DNA of 64,000 nucleotides. Origin: an uncultured Prevotella sp. (GTDB lineage Bacteria > Bacteroidota > Bacteroidia > Bacteroidales > Bacteroidaceae). Under the pieces are notes generated by a model. It made no database searches. It was not told the DNA's origin and worked only from the letters and a program-made list of their open reading frames with translations. Within the stretch, counting starts at the first letter, position 1; each line of letters starts with the position of its first letter. Shown piece after piece: positions 27,122 through 36,030 of the stretch. Both the position numbers and the translations under genes were made by a program. The stretch covers positions 62,001-126,000 of the forward strand of contig CABQKA010000005.1 in assembly GCA_902464615.1 (NCBI GenBank). Direction: 5' to 3'.

Positions 27122-27212
27122 ATATTTTTATTTGGTTTATTAACCTTTCAGCAGGAAATGTTAGACAGCCCCGTTGTCGCCTGCAGCTTTTGCGGGCCTT
27201 CAATAAACGGAA

Positions 27213-27254
27213 AGCCCGCGGAAAAGAGCTTGTACGTACTCTCTCCCGCGGGCT
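27213..27254 (-). terminator. Terminator of the glycogen operon
   Basis: A 9-bp stem AGCCCGCGG / CCGCGGGCT (27213-27221, 27246-27254), with an inner AGAG/CTCT pairing, 31 bases after the GH57-like stop. On the minus strand it is followed by TTCCGTTT, a weak T-run. Confidence 0.6.
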
Positions 27255-27284
27255 GCAATATTTGCCTTGCACGGCGCTCCGGGT

Positions 27285-28679
27285 TTACTTTTTCCCGGCG
27301 GCAGCCGTTTTGCGTGTAGCCGTTTTGCGTGCCGGGGCCGGTTTGGGAGTCGGTTCAGGCTTTTCGGCAACAGGTTCTCCCTTTTCCAACTTGCCCAGCA
27401 TGTGCTGCAACTTCTCTATCTCCTTATCCTTCATCTCCAGCTCCTCCTCTTGGTTACGTATCGTCGTGAGCAGAGAGTCCAGTTCCTCGTTTTCCATATC
27501 GGCCGGATAGAGATTGTTGACCCGTGTGATGAAATCGCCCAAAATGTTCATGTAATTTGTAAAAGCATCATAAGGCGAGCTGTATATGCCGCGGTAGCCG
27601 CCGTAACTGCTTGGTTTGGTGCTCATGAAGCGGAGATTGTTGGAAGCCTGGAGGTAATCCCAGTCCTGTTTCAGACGGCGGTCGTTGCAAATACGCACGC
27701 GATCGGCCACACTATAAAGTTTGTCAATGGCCTCACGCTGCATCACATTGCCCAGCCACGGCGACATGTCGCGCTCCTCGTCCACCCACGAGGTGGGGTA
27801 CTCCACGTTCAGCTCCCCGGCGGACTTCACGCGGGCACAGATTTCGGAGGGCGTGGAAAAGATGATGCCCCGCTCGCGCATCTTTTCCGGAAGGGCTTTC
27901 ATAAATTCCAAAATATTGGAGGAAAGGGGCTGGAATATGCCCAAGGCGCACAGTTCCATGAAGATGTTGGCCACTTGTTCCTCTTCGGGCAAGCGGGCAA
28001 TCCAATCGGCATAGGTGTCGGCAAACAAAGGGTATTCGCACCAGCTGGAATCGTTAAAGCGCAGACTTATATCTTCAGAAAGGCTATAGTCACGCAAGAG
28101 GAGCTTCAAGTTAGGATTCCGGTTGCAGCTATATACGAAATGCGGGCTCTTCCACCCGAGGACGTGCTTTGCCCCCTCTGCCAGCATTCCTTTGAAGCCC
28201 ATACTGACCACGAGTTCGCCGACTTCGTCGGAATAGACCAGACAGGAGTTGCGGAACACCTTAGGCGACTGGCCAAAAAGTGACTTCACTTTCTTGCAAA
28301 GCCTTTGCACCTCTTCTTTGAAACATTCGGGATTCATCAAGGATGAGAAGCCGTGCGAATAGGTTTCGGCCAAGAACTCCACGCATCCCTTCTCATTCAG
28401 CTGCTGCAAGAGCTCGATGACCTGGGGCGCATGATTTTCCAACTGCTCTATCGCACTGCCGGAAAGCGAAATGGCGCACTTGAAATAGTCGCCGTAACGC
28501 TCGGCCATCTCAATAAGCGCGTTGAGCGCCGGCACGTAGGAGCGGTCGGCCGTCTCGGTGATGGAGCGCTCATTTTCGTAGTCATCATAATAGTAATGGT
28601 CGCGGCCGATATCGAAGAAGTGATAGCGCTTGAGGTGAATATTCTGATGAATTTCAAAGTATAGGCAAATGGTTTTCAT
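27285..28679 (-). CDS. GH57-family alpha-amylase-like protein, catalytic motifs altered
   Basis: 464 residues. The (beta/alpha)7 fold of GH57 is recognisable from EIHQNIHLKRYHFF, GCVEFLAETYSHGFSSL, VFRNSCLVYSDEVG and DISLRFNDSSWCEYPL. The position where GH57 amylases have the nucleophile Glu (RNTEL) reads RNSCL, and the DYETFGEH motif around the acid Asp reads ELCALGIF. So it is probably not an active amylase. Residues about 395-435 form a coiled coil and the tail is Lys/Ala/Thr-rich. It follows the GT4 gene by 12 bases in the glycogen operon and may have a binding or regulatory role. Confidence 0.85.
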   Translation of the reverse strand: MKTICLYFEIHQNIHLKRYHFFDIGRDHYYYDDYENERSITETADRSYVPALNALIEMAERYGDYFKCAISLSGSAIEQLENHAPQVIELLQQLNEKGCVEFLAETYSHGFSSLMNPECFKEEVQRLCKKVKSLFGQSPKVFRNSCLVYSDEVGELVVSMGFKGMLAEGAKHVLGWKSPHFVYSCNRNPNLKLLLRDYSLSEDISLRFNDSSWCEYPLFADTYADWIARLPEEEQVANIFMELCALGIFQPLSSNILEFMKALPEKMRERGIIFSTPSEICARVKSAGELNVEYPTSWVDEERDMSPWLGNVMQREAIDKLYSVADRVRICNDRRLKQDWDYLQASNNLRFMSTKPSSYGGYRGIYSSPYDAFTNYMNILGDFITRVNNLYPADMENEELDSLLTTIRNQEEELEMKDKEIEKLQHMLGKLEKGEPVAEKPEPTPKPAPARKTATRKTAAAGKK

Positions 28680-28691
28680 AATCGTCGTAGC

Positions 28692-29978
28692 TTATTGGTG
28701 ATAGTACTTTTCGAGAACTCGCTGGTATGTGTCGTAAATGCGCTTGCCGACCTTTTCCCAAGTAATTTGATCCACTTCTTTTTTTCCTTCGTCGTGCAAA
28801 TAAGTGTAGAGACCGTTGTTTGTACAAATGGAATACATCGCATCTGCCATGGCGTAAATGTCCCAGTAATCGGTCTTGATGCACTTTGACAGGATTTCCG
28901 CGCAACCGCTCTGGTAACTGATAATGGAGGGCACACCGCACTGCATAGCCTCAAGCGGCGAAATGCCGAACGGCTCACTCACGGAGGGCATGACATAAAC
29001 GTCGCTGTCACGCAGCACCTCGTAGACCTGCTTGCCCTTCATGAAGCCGGGGAAATGGAAACGGTCCGCAATCCCGCGCTGGGCGACCAGTTCTATCATC
29101 GCATTCATCATATCGCCTGAGCCTGCCATACAGAATCGGATATTACGGGTACGCTGCAAAACGAGAGCGGCAGCTTCCACAAAATACTCCGGCCCTTTCT
29201 GCATGGTCAAACGCCCGAGGAAAGTAACGACTTTCTCCTTACGCTGCTCGTAGGGCCGGCGCTCGGCGATGATTTGCTGTATCTCCGGGGATAAGGGATA
29301 GACCGCATTGTGCATTGCCACGCACTTGGCAGGGTCCTGATGATAATGATTAATCACGGTCTGCCGTGTCAACTCCGAGACGCACATAATGCAATCCGCA
29401 TGATCCATGCCGTCTTTCTCTATGCTGTAAACCGTCGGATTGACTTTGCCGCGTGAACGATCAAAATCTGTGGCGTGCACATGTATGACCAATGGTTTAC
29501 CACTTACATTCTTGGCATGTATGCCTGCCGGGTAGGTCAGCCAGTCGTGAGCATGGATAATGTCGAACTCCTGCTGGCGAGCCACGACGCCGGCCACTAT
29601 GGAGTAGTTGTTAATCTCGTCATACAAGTTATCCGGATAGCGGCCGGAAAACTCGATACAGCCCAGGTCGTCCGTAAGGCGATAGCTAAAGTCCGCGTAT
29701 ATATGGTCACGCAAAGCGAAATACTGCTCCGGACTCATTTTATCGCCAATACGGTTCTTCACGTAGTCGTAGTCTACGTCCCGCCACACAATCGGCACCT
29801 CACTCATGCCGATGATGTTCATAAAGCTCTTATCTTCGTCGCCCCACGGACGCGGAAGACAGAATGTGATATGCATATCTGGCTGCTTGGACAAGCCGGC
29901 CGTAATACCGTAGCTGGCCGTTCCGAGACCGCCTAAGATATGCGGTGGGAATTCCCACCCGAACATTAATACTTTCAT
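28692..29978 (-). CDS. GT4-type glycosyltransferase, probable glycogen synthase
   Basis: 428 residues with the GT-B fold. The N-terminal glucan-synthase-like GWEFPPHILGGLGTASYG is at about 7-24, HAHDWLTYPAGI lies mid-domain, and the C-terminal donor-site E-x7-E is in SEPFGISPLEAMQCG. It is likely to elongate alpha-1,4-glucan from a nucleotide-glucose. The operon position between a debranching enzyme and a GH57-like protein supports glycogen. It is shorter than E. coli GlgA (about 475 residues) and closer to GT4 than GT5. Confidence 0.9.
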   Translation of the reverse strand: MKVLMFGWEFPPHILGGLGTASYGITAGLSKQPDMHITFCLPRPWGDEDKSFMNIIGMSEVPIVWRDVDYDYVKNRIGDKMSPEQYFALRDHIYADFSYRLTDDLGCIEFSGRYPDNLYDEINNYSIVAGVVARQQEFDIIHAHDWLTYPAGIHAKNVSGKPLVIHVHATDFDRSRGKVNPTVYSIEKDGMDHADCIMCVSELTRQTVINHYHQDPAKCVAMHNAVYPLSPEIQQIIAERRPYEQRKEKVVTFLGRLTMQKGPEYFVEAAALVLQRTRNIRFCMAGSGDMMNAMIELVAQRGIADRFHFPGFMKGKQVYEVLRDSDVYVMPSVSEPFGISPLEAMQCGVPSIISYQSGCAEILSKCIKTDYWDIYAMADAMYSICTNNGLYTYLHDEGKKEVDQITWEKVGKRIYDTYQRVLEKYYHQ

Positions 29979-30031
29979 GGGTATTAGAGTGTTGGTTTAT
30001 CTATTCAAGCTCTTTGTCCGACACACCCGCG

Positions 30032-31990
30032 TCAATTCTCCTCTATCTTATACTTCTCCAAGAGATGTATGGCACGCAGGATGCCGCTCACATTCATAGC
30101 GAAGGAGATGGCTCCCCGTCCGCTGAAGCCCGGATTCCCGTCAAACAGTTCCTGTATGGTGCCTACACAGTGGTAAAACAATTCTTCCTCGAAGCCGATA
30201 AGCTGGCGCTCTATATAGTTCACGCCGCTCATTTTATACACTTTCAGGTAGGCTTCCAGGTAAAATCCCGTCAGCCACGGCCAGGCTGTCCCTTGGTGGT
30301 AGGCCAAATCGCGCTGCGCCTGCGAACCGATGTACATGGGATTGTATCCGCCGCTCTTCGGAGACAACGAGCGGATGCCTTTCGGCGTTACCAGTTCTTT
30401 CGTACAGATATCCAGAATGCCTTTCCACTCTTTCACTGTCAGGGGAGAGAAATCCAAGGCTATGGCAAATAGCTGGTTGGGGCGCACGCTCCAATCCATC
30501 ATCTGCCCGTCCACGTAATCGAGCAGATAACCATATTCGTTCATAAATGTTTCGCGGAACGATTTCTCAATGCTCCCGGTCAATTCGGCGTAACGGGGCA
30601 ATACGGCACGTTCATCCTCCGTTCCCCATTCGGAGATCAGCTGTTCGTGGAAACGGACCGCGTTGTACCAAAGCGCGTTGAACTCCACGATATAGCCGGA
30701 GCGGGGAACGATGGGCCGGCCGTTCGACGTAGAGTTCATCCACGTGATGGCGCGGTCGCGGCCGTTGGCATAGAGCAAGCCATTGTCCATGATGCGGAGA
30801 TTGGCATGTTTGCCGGACAAAATGAAATCCATGATTTCGTGCAGCAATGCGCCATATTTCTCATAGCATTGCTGCCGGGAGATATAACGTCCGTACTGTT
30901 GAATGCACCATACGGCCCATAGCAACATATCCGGCTGCTCCATTTCGTAGACTTTCACGGAGATGGGCCGCTTGTTCAAATAATCGCGGATTGCCCGGGC
31001 TGCCGTTTCCATATAGCGCTCGTACTGCTCGGCCTCGCCGATGGAGAGTGTGAGCCCCGGCATGGCGATAAACATGTCGCGGGCACGGCACTTGAACCAC
31101 GGGTATCCGGCCAGGATGTAGTGCTCGCCGTCCTGCTGCACGTTGAACTGGTGCGCAGCGTTTACCAGGCAATGGTAGAAACTGTTACGGCGGTCCAAGA
31201 GTTCTATTTCCTGATTCATCAGCCCCTCCAGGGCACCGGTCTCCTCCTCGCTTAACGCCGCCGTGAAAACTACGGGTTGCCCTTTCTTGATGGGCATCTC
31301 GAAGTAGCCCGGCACAAGAAGGTCTTCCGTGGAAGCGTAGCCACGTTCGCGCTCCTTCGGGTAGTCCAGGCCACGATACCAGTCCGGTGCGTAGTGGAAT
31401 TCGGAGGGGACGTTTGTTTGCATATACAAATCCGGATAACCGGCGTAAAGGCACATGCGGATGCCGTTTTTCACCGTCGTGTAGCCATTGTCGGCAGTAG
31501 CGTTCTCGTGCGTCCATTCACGCACACTGCGGAACGCCAGGAACGGACGCAGGCGCAACGTCGTGGGGGAATGCGCCTCGAGCAGGGTGTAACGGATATA
31601 AAGACGGAAATCGTCCGTGCGGAATGCTATCTCCTTTTTCAACAGCACGCCGCCGATCCTGTAAATCCAAGTCGGGACCTTGTCCCATTGGAATGCCTGT
31701 ATATACTTATGCCCCTTGGGGCTGTAATTTTCTCCCTGGTATTTATGCAGACCGAGATTGAACTCGGCGCCATGCTGAATGACCGTCTCGTCGAGCGAAG
31801 AGAGCAGCACGTGGTTTTCATCATCGAGCGCTGGCACAGGTACGACCATCAGACCGTGATATTTGCGGATGTTACAACCGACCAAAGTCGTATTGCAATA
31901 TGCCCCGGAACGGTTCGTTATCAACAATTCCTTGTAAAGGGAATCCTGCAAATTGGTCATCTGAGCCTTATCGAACTTTAGATAACACAT
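30032..31990 (-). CDS. Glycogen debranching enzyme (amylo-alpha-1,6-glucosidase type)
   Basis: 652 residues from the ATG at 31990 (MCYLKFDKAQ); an upstream in-frame extension is less likely because homologues start here. The N-terminal beta domain has LLITNRSGAYCNTT, and the (alpha/alpha)6 barrel has GYPWFKCRARDMFIAMPGLT with the Asp expected at the active site, and YHQGTAWPWLTGFYLEAY near the end. It releases glucose at alpha-1,6 branch points of glycogen. First gene of the three-gene operon; a -7 box TAATTTTG lies about 100 bases upstream. Confidence 0.92.
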   Translation of the reverse strand: MCYLKFDKAQMTNLQDSLYKELLITNRSGAYCNTTLVGCNIRKYHGLMVVPVPALDDENHVLLSSLDETVIQHGAEFNLGLHKYQGENYSPKGHKYIQAFQWDKVPTWIYRIGGVLLKKEIAFRTDDFRLYIRYTLLEAHSPTTLRLRPFLAFRSVREWTHENATADNGYTTVKNGIRMCLYAGYPDLYMQTNVPSEFHYAPDWYRGLDYPKERERGYASTEDLLVPGYFEMPIKKGQPVVFTAALSEEETGALEGLMNQEIELLDRRNSFYHCLVNAAHQFNVQQDGEHYILAGYPWFKCRARDMFIAMPGLTLSIGEAEQYERYMETAARAIRDYLNKRPISVKVYEMEQPDMLLWAVWCIQQYGRYISRQQCYEKYGALLHEIMDFILSGKHANLRIMDNGLLYANGRDRAITWMNSTSNGRPIVPRSGYIVEFNALWYNAVRFHEQLISEWGTEDERAVLPRYAELTGSIEKSFRETFMNEYGYLLDYVDGQMMDWSVRPNQLFAIALDFSPLTVKEWKGILDICTKELVTPKGIRSLSPKSGGYNPMYIGSQAQRDLAYHQGTAWPWLTGFYLEAYLKVYKMSGVNYIERQLIGFEEELFYHCVGTIQELFDGNPGFSGRGAISFAMNVSGILRAIHLLEKYKIEEN

Positions 31991-32089
31991 AGCTTTTTTG
32001 ATTATAAGGTTTTCATGCTTGGACACGGCCCGCGCCATACGGACCGGGAGCGCTCACGCCGGATATACAGGCGCGCTACTTTTCACTCC

Positions 32090-32097
32090 CAAAATTA
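32090..32097 (-). promoter_or_regulatory. -7 box upstream of the debranching enzyme gene
   Basis: Minus-strand TAATTTTG at 32097-32090, 100 bases before the ATG. A -33 TTTG at the right spacing is not seen; a TTTG sits 15 bases upstream. Confidence 0.35.
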
Positions 32098-32316
32098 GCA
32101 AAAATCAAAATACAAAAAAAGGATTTAGATTTTTTTCTAATAGAAAAATTCGCAGAACCGGCCATTTTAGCCTTTTTCCACCTTTTTCAGCTGGCACGGC
32201 GGGGGAAAAATTAACAGCCCACGTCACTTTTTTCCGTTTCATAGCCTTTCGCAACCGCTCCCCAGCCGACGCCACGGGCAGCACTGCCACCCCGCCCCTT
32301 GCGCGGTTTGCCGCGA

Positions 32317-32374
32317 CCACGGGGCCTAAGCCCGTCGCCACGGGCCCTATCCCCGTTCACACGGGAATAAGGCG
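32317..32374. repeat. Palindromic intergenic element, copy E
   Basis: A degenerate copy with three linked half-elements: ACGGGGCCTAAGCCCGT, then ACGGGCCCTATCCCCGT, then ACGGGAATAAGG, so successive arms can pair in more than one way. A CCCTATCCC fragment follows at about 32383. Confidence 0.65.
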
Positions 32375-32765
32375 CGCGGCAACCCTATCCCGCCCTGTGC
32401 CACGCATGCACGCTACTCTTACTCCTTTTAATATATAAAGGACTGAAAAGACTCACCGGCAAGTACACCACACAGGGCCATACGCCCACCTGGCCGGGCG
32501 GCAGTCCCCGTCCCGTACATGTACAAGGCATGCAACCGTCGCCTTCACCTCCCGCGCCCGGGGGGCCGGCTTCATTTCCGGCAGCCGGGCCGCCCGGTCC
32601 CGCCGCTGGCAGCCGGCCCAGCCGACGGCCCGCCCGACGGAGAACGCCGCGGCCCGGCCACCTGTTACGACAGACACGACAGCAAATCCGTTGCGCCCGA
32701 TTGATTTTAATCAGCAGGACGGGAAAAAAGGAGAATATAAATTTCTTCGGAAGCCAGAGAAATCG

Positions 32766-32773
32766 TACCTTTG
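32766..32773 (+). promoter_or_regulatory. -7 box upstream of fructose-bisphosphate aldolase
   Basis: TACCTTTG is a perfect -7 match, 39 bases before the ATG. TTTC, one base off the -33 TTTG, sits 20 bases upstream at 32742-32745. Confidence 0.6.
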
Positions 32774-32811
32774 TGTCGGAAAAAATATCACCCTAATAAA
32801 AAGTTACAAAA

Positions 32812-33822
32812 ATGGTAAGCTACAAAGATTTAGGTTTGGTGAACACCCGCGAGATGTTCCAGCGCGCTATCAAAGGCGGTTACGCAATCCCTGCTTTCAA
32901 CTTCAACAACATGGAGCAGTTGCAGGCCATCATCCAGGCTTCTTGCGAGAAGAAAAGCCCGGTGATTCTCCAGGTCTCCAAGGGTGCGCGCCAATATGCC
33001 AACCAGACGCTTTTGCGCTATATGGCCGAAGGTGCCGTTGAATACGCCAAGGAGTTGGGCTGCAACCATCCTGAAATCGTGCTCCACCTGGACCACGGCG
33101 ATTCTTTTGAATTGTGCAAGTCCTGCGTAGACATGGGTTTCAGCTCCGTCATGATCGACGGCTCCGCACTTCCTTACGACGAAAACGTAGCCTTGACGAA
33201 AAAGGTTGTTGACTATGCTCATCAGCATGATGTTACGGTTGAGGGCGAGCTCGGCGTTCTGGCCGGTGTAGAGGACGAAGTGGCCCACGAGGAATCCCAC
33301 TACACGAAGCCGGAAGAGGTCGTAGACTTCGTGACAAAAACCGGCGTAGACAGCCTGGCTATCTCCATCGGTACTTCGCACGGCGCTTACAAGTTCAAGC
33401 CCGAGCAGTGCACGCGCGACCCGCAGACGGGACGACTCATTCCTCCTCCATTGGCTTTCGACGTGCTCGATGCCATCATGGTACAGCTGCCGGGATTCCC
33501 CATCGTCCTCCACGGCTCCTCCAGCGTGCCTCAGGAAGAGGTCGACACCATTAACAAGTTTGGCGGCAAACTGCCCGATGCTGTCGGCATCCCCGAAGAT
33601 CAGCTCCGCAAAGCAGCCAAGAGCGCAGTCTGCAAGATTAACATCGACTCAGACTCCCGTTTGGCCATGACCGCAGCCGTGCGCCGCGTATTCGCTGAGA
33701 AACCGGGTGAATTCGACCCGCGCAAATACCTCGGCCCGGCCCGCGAAGAAATGAAGAAGCTCTACGAGCACAAGATTGTCGACGTTCTCGGCTCTGAAAA
33801 CAAACTGGCCCAGCTCGACTAA
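32812..33822 (+). CDS. fba: Class II fructose-bisphosphate aldolase
   Basis: 336 residues. This zinc enzyme splits fructose-1,6-bisphosphate in glycolysis and runs in reverse in gluconeogenesis. The metal-binding HLDHGD is at 92-97, the second metal region TVEGELGVLAGVEDE near 143, and SIGTSHGAYKF and VLHGSSSVP form the phosphate and substrate sites. It is a single gene, with a promoter-like box upstream and a terminator 25 bases after the stop. Confidence 0.97.
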   Translation: MVSYKDLGLVNTREMFQRAIKGGYAIPAFNFNNMEQLQAIIQASCEKKSPVILQVSKGARQYANQTLLRYMAEGAVEYAKELGCNHPEIVLHLDHGDSFELCKSCVDMGFSSVMIDGSALPYDENVALTKKVVDYAHQHDVTVEGELGVLAGVEDEVAHEESHYTKPEEVVDFVTKTGVDSLAISIGTSHGAYKFKPEQCTRDPQTGRLIPPPLAFDVLDAIMVQLPGFPIVLHGSSSVPQEEVDTINKFGGKLPDAVGIPEDQLRKAAKSAVCKINIDSDSRLAMTAAVRRVFAEKPGEFDPRKYLGPAREEMKKLYEHKIVDVLGSENKLAQLD

Positions 33823-33846
33823 TCCGTACTCCGCAAAAAAGACACT

Positions 33847-33887
33847 AAGCCTCCGCTGCCCATAGGGTAACGGAGGCTTTTCTTTCT
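33847..33887 (+). terminator. Terminator of fba
   Basis: A 9-bp stem AAGCCTCCG / CGGAGGCTT (33847-33855, 33871-33879) followed by TTCTTTCT. Confidence 0.85.
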
Positions 33888-33897
33888 GACGGACAAA

Positions 33898-33940
33898 GAA
33901 GAAGCCGCCCGTGGCCTCATGGCAGGCGGGCGGCTTCTTC
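33898..33940 (-). terminator. Terminator of phoH-purC
   Basis: A 14-bp perfect stem GAAGAAGCCGCCCG / CGGGCGGCTTCTTC (33898-33911, 33927-33940). Read on the minus strand it ends CTTCTTCTTTGT. It lies 21 bases after the purC stop and back to back with the fba terminator. Confidence 0.8.
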
Positions 33941-33961
33941 TGCCTTACAGGAGAGGAAATG

Positions 33962-34903
33962 TCAGCGGGAAAGGTAATCCATAACGTTCTTCTCGATGCG
34001 CGCGGCCAAGTCCTCGTGCGACTCGCGCACGAAAGCCTGTCCCGTAATGTGTTCGTACAGTTCTATGTAACGGTCGGATATGCTCGCCACCATTTCGGCA
34101 GTCATTTCAGGCACCTGCTCGCCTTCCTTCCCGTGGAAACCGTTGCTCATCAGCCACTCGCGAACGAACTCCTTCGACAACTGACGCTGCGGCTCGCCTT
34201 TGGCAAAGCGTTCCTCGTAACCCTCACTATAAAAATAGCGGCTGGAATCCGGCGTATGGATCTCGTCCATAAGATAAATCGTGCCGTCGTGCTTGCCAAA
34301 CTCGTATTTCGTATCGACCAGAATCAGACCGCGACGGGCCGCGATTTCTGTCCCACGGCGAAACAGCGCGAGGGTGTATTTCTCCAACACCTCATACTCT
34401 TCCGGCGTGGCCAGGCCACGGGCCAGGATTTCTTCCTTGGAAATGTCGGCATCGTGCTCGCCGATTTCGGCTTTAGTCGTCGGGGTAACTATCGGCTCGG
34501 GGAAGCGCTCGTTCTCGCGCATGCCGTCCGGCAACTTCACGCCGCAAATTTCGCGCACGCCGCTCCGGTAAGCGCGCCAGGCGCTGCCGCACAGATAGCC
34601 GCGCACTATCATTTCCACAGGGAAGCCCTGGCACATCACGCCGACCGTTACCATCGGGTCCGGAGTAGCCAATTTCCAGTTCGGGCAGATGTCTGCCGTG
34701 GCGTCAAGGAACTGGGCTGCAATCTGGTTCAATACTTGGCCTTTGTAGGGGATACCTTTAGGGAGAATCACATCAAAGGCCGAAATACGGTCCGTGGCTA
34801 CCATGACCAGACGGTCGCCTAAGTTATACACGTCGCGGACTTTGCCGTGATACACGCCCTTCTGTCCGGGAAAGTGAAAATCAGTTTTCGTTAATGCATT
34901 CAT
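33962..34903 (-). CDS. purC: Phosphoribosylaminoimidazole-succinocarboxamide synthase
   Basis: 313 residues from the ATG at 34903 ([13 protein letters not shown]), which overlaps the phoH stop by 23 bases; a further in-frame upstream extension is unlikely. It joins CAIR and aspartate in purine synthesis. SAICAR synthetase signatures are present: [44 protein letters not shown] and [10 protein letters not shown]. It is the longer, roughly 310-residue form seen in Bacteroidales. Confidence 0.97.
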   Translation of the reverse strand: MNALTKTDFHFPGQKGVYHGKVRDVYNLGDRLVMVATDRISAFDVILPKGIPYKGQVLNQIAAQFLDATADICPNWKLATPDPMVTVGVMCQGFPVEMIVRGYLCGSAWRAYRSGVREICGVKLPDGMRENERFPEPIVTPTTKAEIGEHDADISKEEILARGLATPEEYEVLEKYTLALFRRGTEIAARRGLILVDTKYEFGKHDGTIYLMDEIHTPDSSRYFYSEGYEERFAKGEPQRQLSKEFVREWLMSNGFHGKEGEQVPEMTAEMVASISDRYIELYEHITGQAFVRESHEDLAARIEKNVMDYLSR

Positions 34904-35882
34904 TGCGTTGATTATTATGAATTGCGGATAAAGTATTGGTCCGATTTTTCGCCGCGTCGCGCTCATAAGCTTCCACGATACGGGTAACGAGTTTGTGGCG
35001 CACGATGTCGCCTTTGTCCATTTCTATAAAAGCGATGCCGGGTATGCCGCGTAAGATACGTTGTGCCTCGAGCAGGCCTGAACGCTGCGTGGAAGGCAAA
35101 TCTATCTGCGTGCGGTCGCCGGTGACGATCATCTTCGTATTCCACCCCATGCGGGTCAGGAACATTTTTATCTGTGCGGGCGTCGTGTTCTGAGCTTCAT
35201 CGAGGATAACCACAGCGTCGTTCAGGGTGCGCCCGCGCATAAAGGCCAGCGGGGCGATCTGGATAACGTTCGTCTCCATGTACTCCTGCAACTTCGCGGC
35301 AGGCACCATCTCCTGTAACGCGTCGTAGAGCGGCTGGAGATAAGGGTCAATTTTCTCCTTCATATCCCCGGGCAGGAAGCCCAGCTTCTCTCCGGCCTCC
35401 ACTGCCGGCCGGCTCAATATGATCCGCTTGATTTCCTTCGACTTGAGTGCCCTTACTGCCAGGGCTATTGCCGTATAGGTTTTGCCGGAACCGGCCGGCC
35501 CTACTGCGAAGAGCATATCGTTTTCCCGGTAAGCGGCTACAAGGCGGCGCTGGTTTTCACTACGTGCGGTAATCGGTTTCCCGCCCACGCTGTACACGAT
35601 GACGTCGCCCGCCAAATCGCCCCGGCCCGGACCATGCGCCACAATGTCCACAAGCTGCTCTTCCGTAAGCTGGTTATATTTCGCACAATGTTGCTCTAAG
35701 GCTTGGAAGATTTTCTCGAATTCGGCCATTTCGTCTTCTCCGCCCATCACTTTCAACACGTTGCCGCGACCTATGATGCGCAACTTCGGACAAAGCGAAC
35801 GAAGCTGACGGAGATGGGCATTGTTCACGCCGAAAAACACGACCGGATCTGCTTCTTCCAATACGAAATGTTTCTCTATCAT
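34881..35882 (-). CDS. phoH: PhoH-family ATPase
   Basis: 333 residues. An N-terminal nucleic-acid-binding (KH-like) region (about 1-60) precedes the P-loop domain: Walker A GPAGSGKT at 128-135 and Walker [11 protein letters not shown] further on, with [18 protein letters not shown] between. PhoH/PhoL proteins are ATPases with proposed roles in RNA metabolism and ribosome maturation. Translationally coupled to purC. A -7 box TAATTTTG is on the minus strand at 35941-35934, 52 bases before the ATG. Confidence 0.93.
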   Translation of the reverse strand: MIEKHFVLEEADPVVFFGVNNAHLRQLRSLCPKLRIIGRGNVLKVMGGEDEMAEFEKIFQALEQHCAKYNQLTEEQLVDIVAHGPGRGDLAGDVIVYSVGGKPITARSENQRRLVAAYRENDMLFAVGPAGSGKTYTAIALAVRALKSKEIKRIILSRPAVEAGEKLGFLPGDMKEKIDPYLQPLYDALQEMVPAAKLQEYMETNVIQIAPLAFMRGRTLNDAVVILDEAQNTTPAQIKMFLTRMGWNTKMIVTGDRTQIDLPSTQRSGLLEAQRILRGIPGIAFIEMDKGDIVRHKLVTRIVEAYERDAAKNRTNTLSAIHNNQRNECINEN

Positions 35883-35933
35883 TCAATCTTTTTAATGGAT
35901 TACCGTCCACCGGCAAACTGCCCGCAGGCCATG

Positions 35934-35941
35934 CAAAATTA
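35934..35941 (-). promoter_or_regulatory. -7 box upstream of phoH
   Basis: Minus-strand TAATTTTG at 35941-35934. No -33 TTTG at the expected spacing. Confidence 0.35.
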
Positions 35942-35973
35942 ATCAATCCACCGGAAAGAAACCGATTTTTTTG

Positions 35974-35981
35974 TACTTTTG
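35974..35981 (+). promoter_or_regulatory. -7 box upstream of the DUF5715 gene
   Basis: TACTTTTG, 50 bases before the ATG at 36031. It lies within an upstream in-frame extension of that gene, which supports the ATG at 36031 as the start. Confidence 0.4.
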
Positions 35982-36030
35982 TATTCCTGTTTTATGCGGC
36001 GACTGTTTCGCTACACCCTTTCTCCATATC

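Larger units (their letters stand above)
31991..32811. other. Gene-free region between the divergent glycogen operon and aldolase
   Basis: About 820 bases. No credible gene. It contains a -7 box for each flanking gene (minus 32097-32090; plus 32766-32773), an AT-rich tract near 32100-32160, palindromic element copy E, and a GC-rich tract at 32450-32680 with the small palindrome GTACATGTAC. Open frames here translate the repeat and look spurious. Confidence 0.6.

Noticed and set aside
31998..32438. 146-residue plus-strand frame between the glycogen operon and fba
   Set aside because: Its C-terminal part is a translation of the palindromic repeat (TGPKPVATGPIPV); the similar TG-x-x-PV text appears wherever the repeat is translated.
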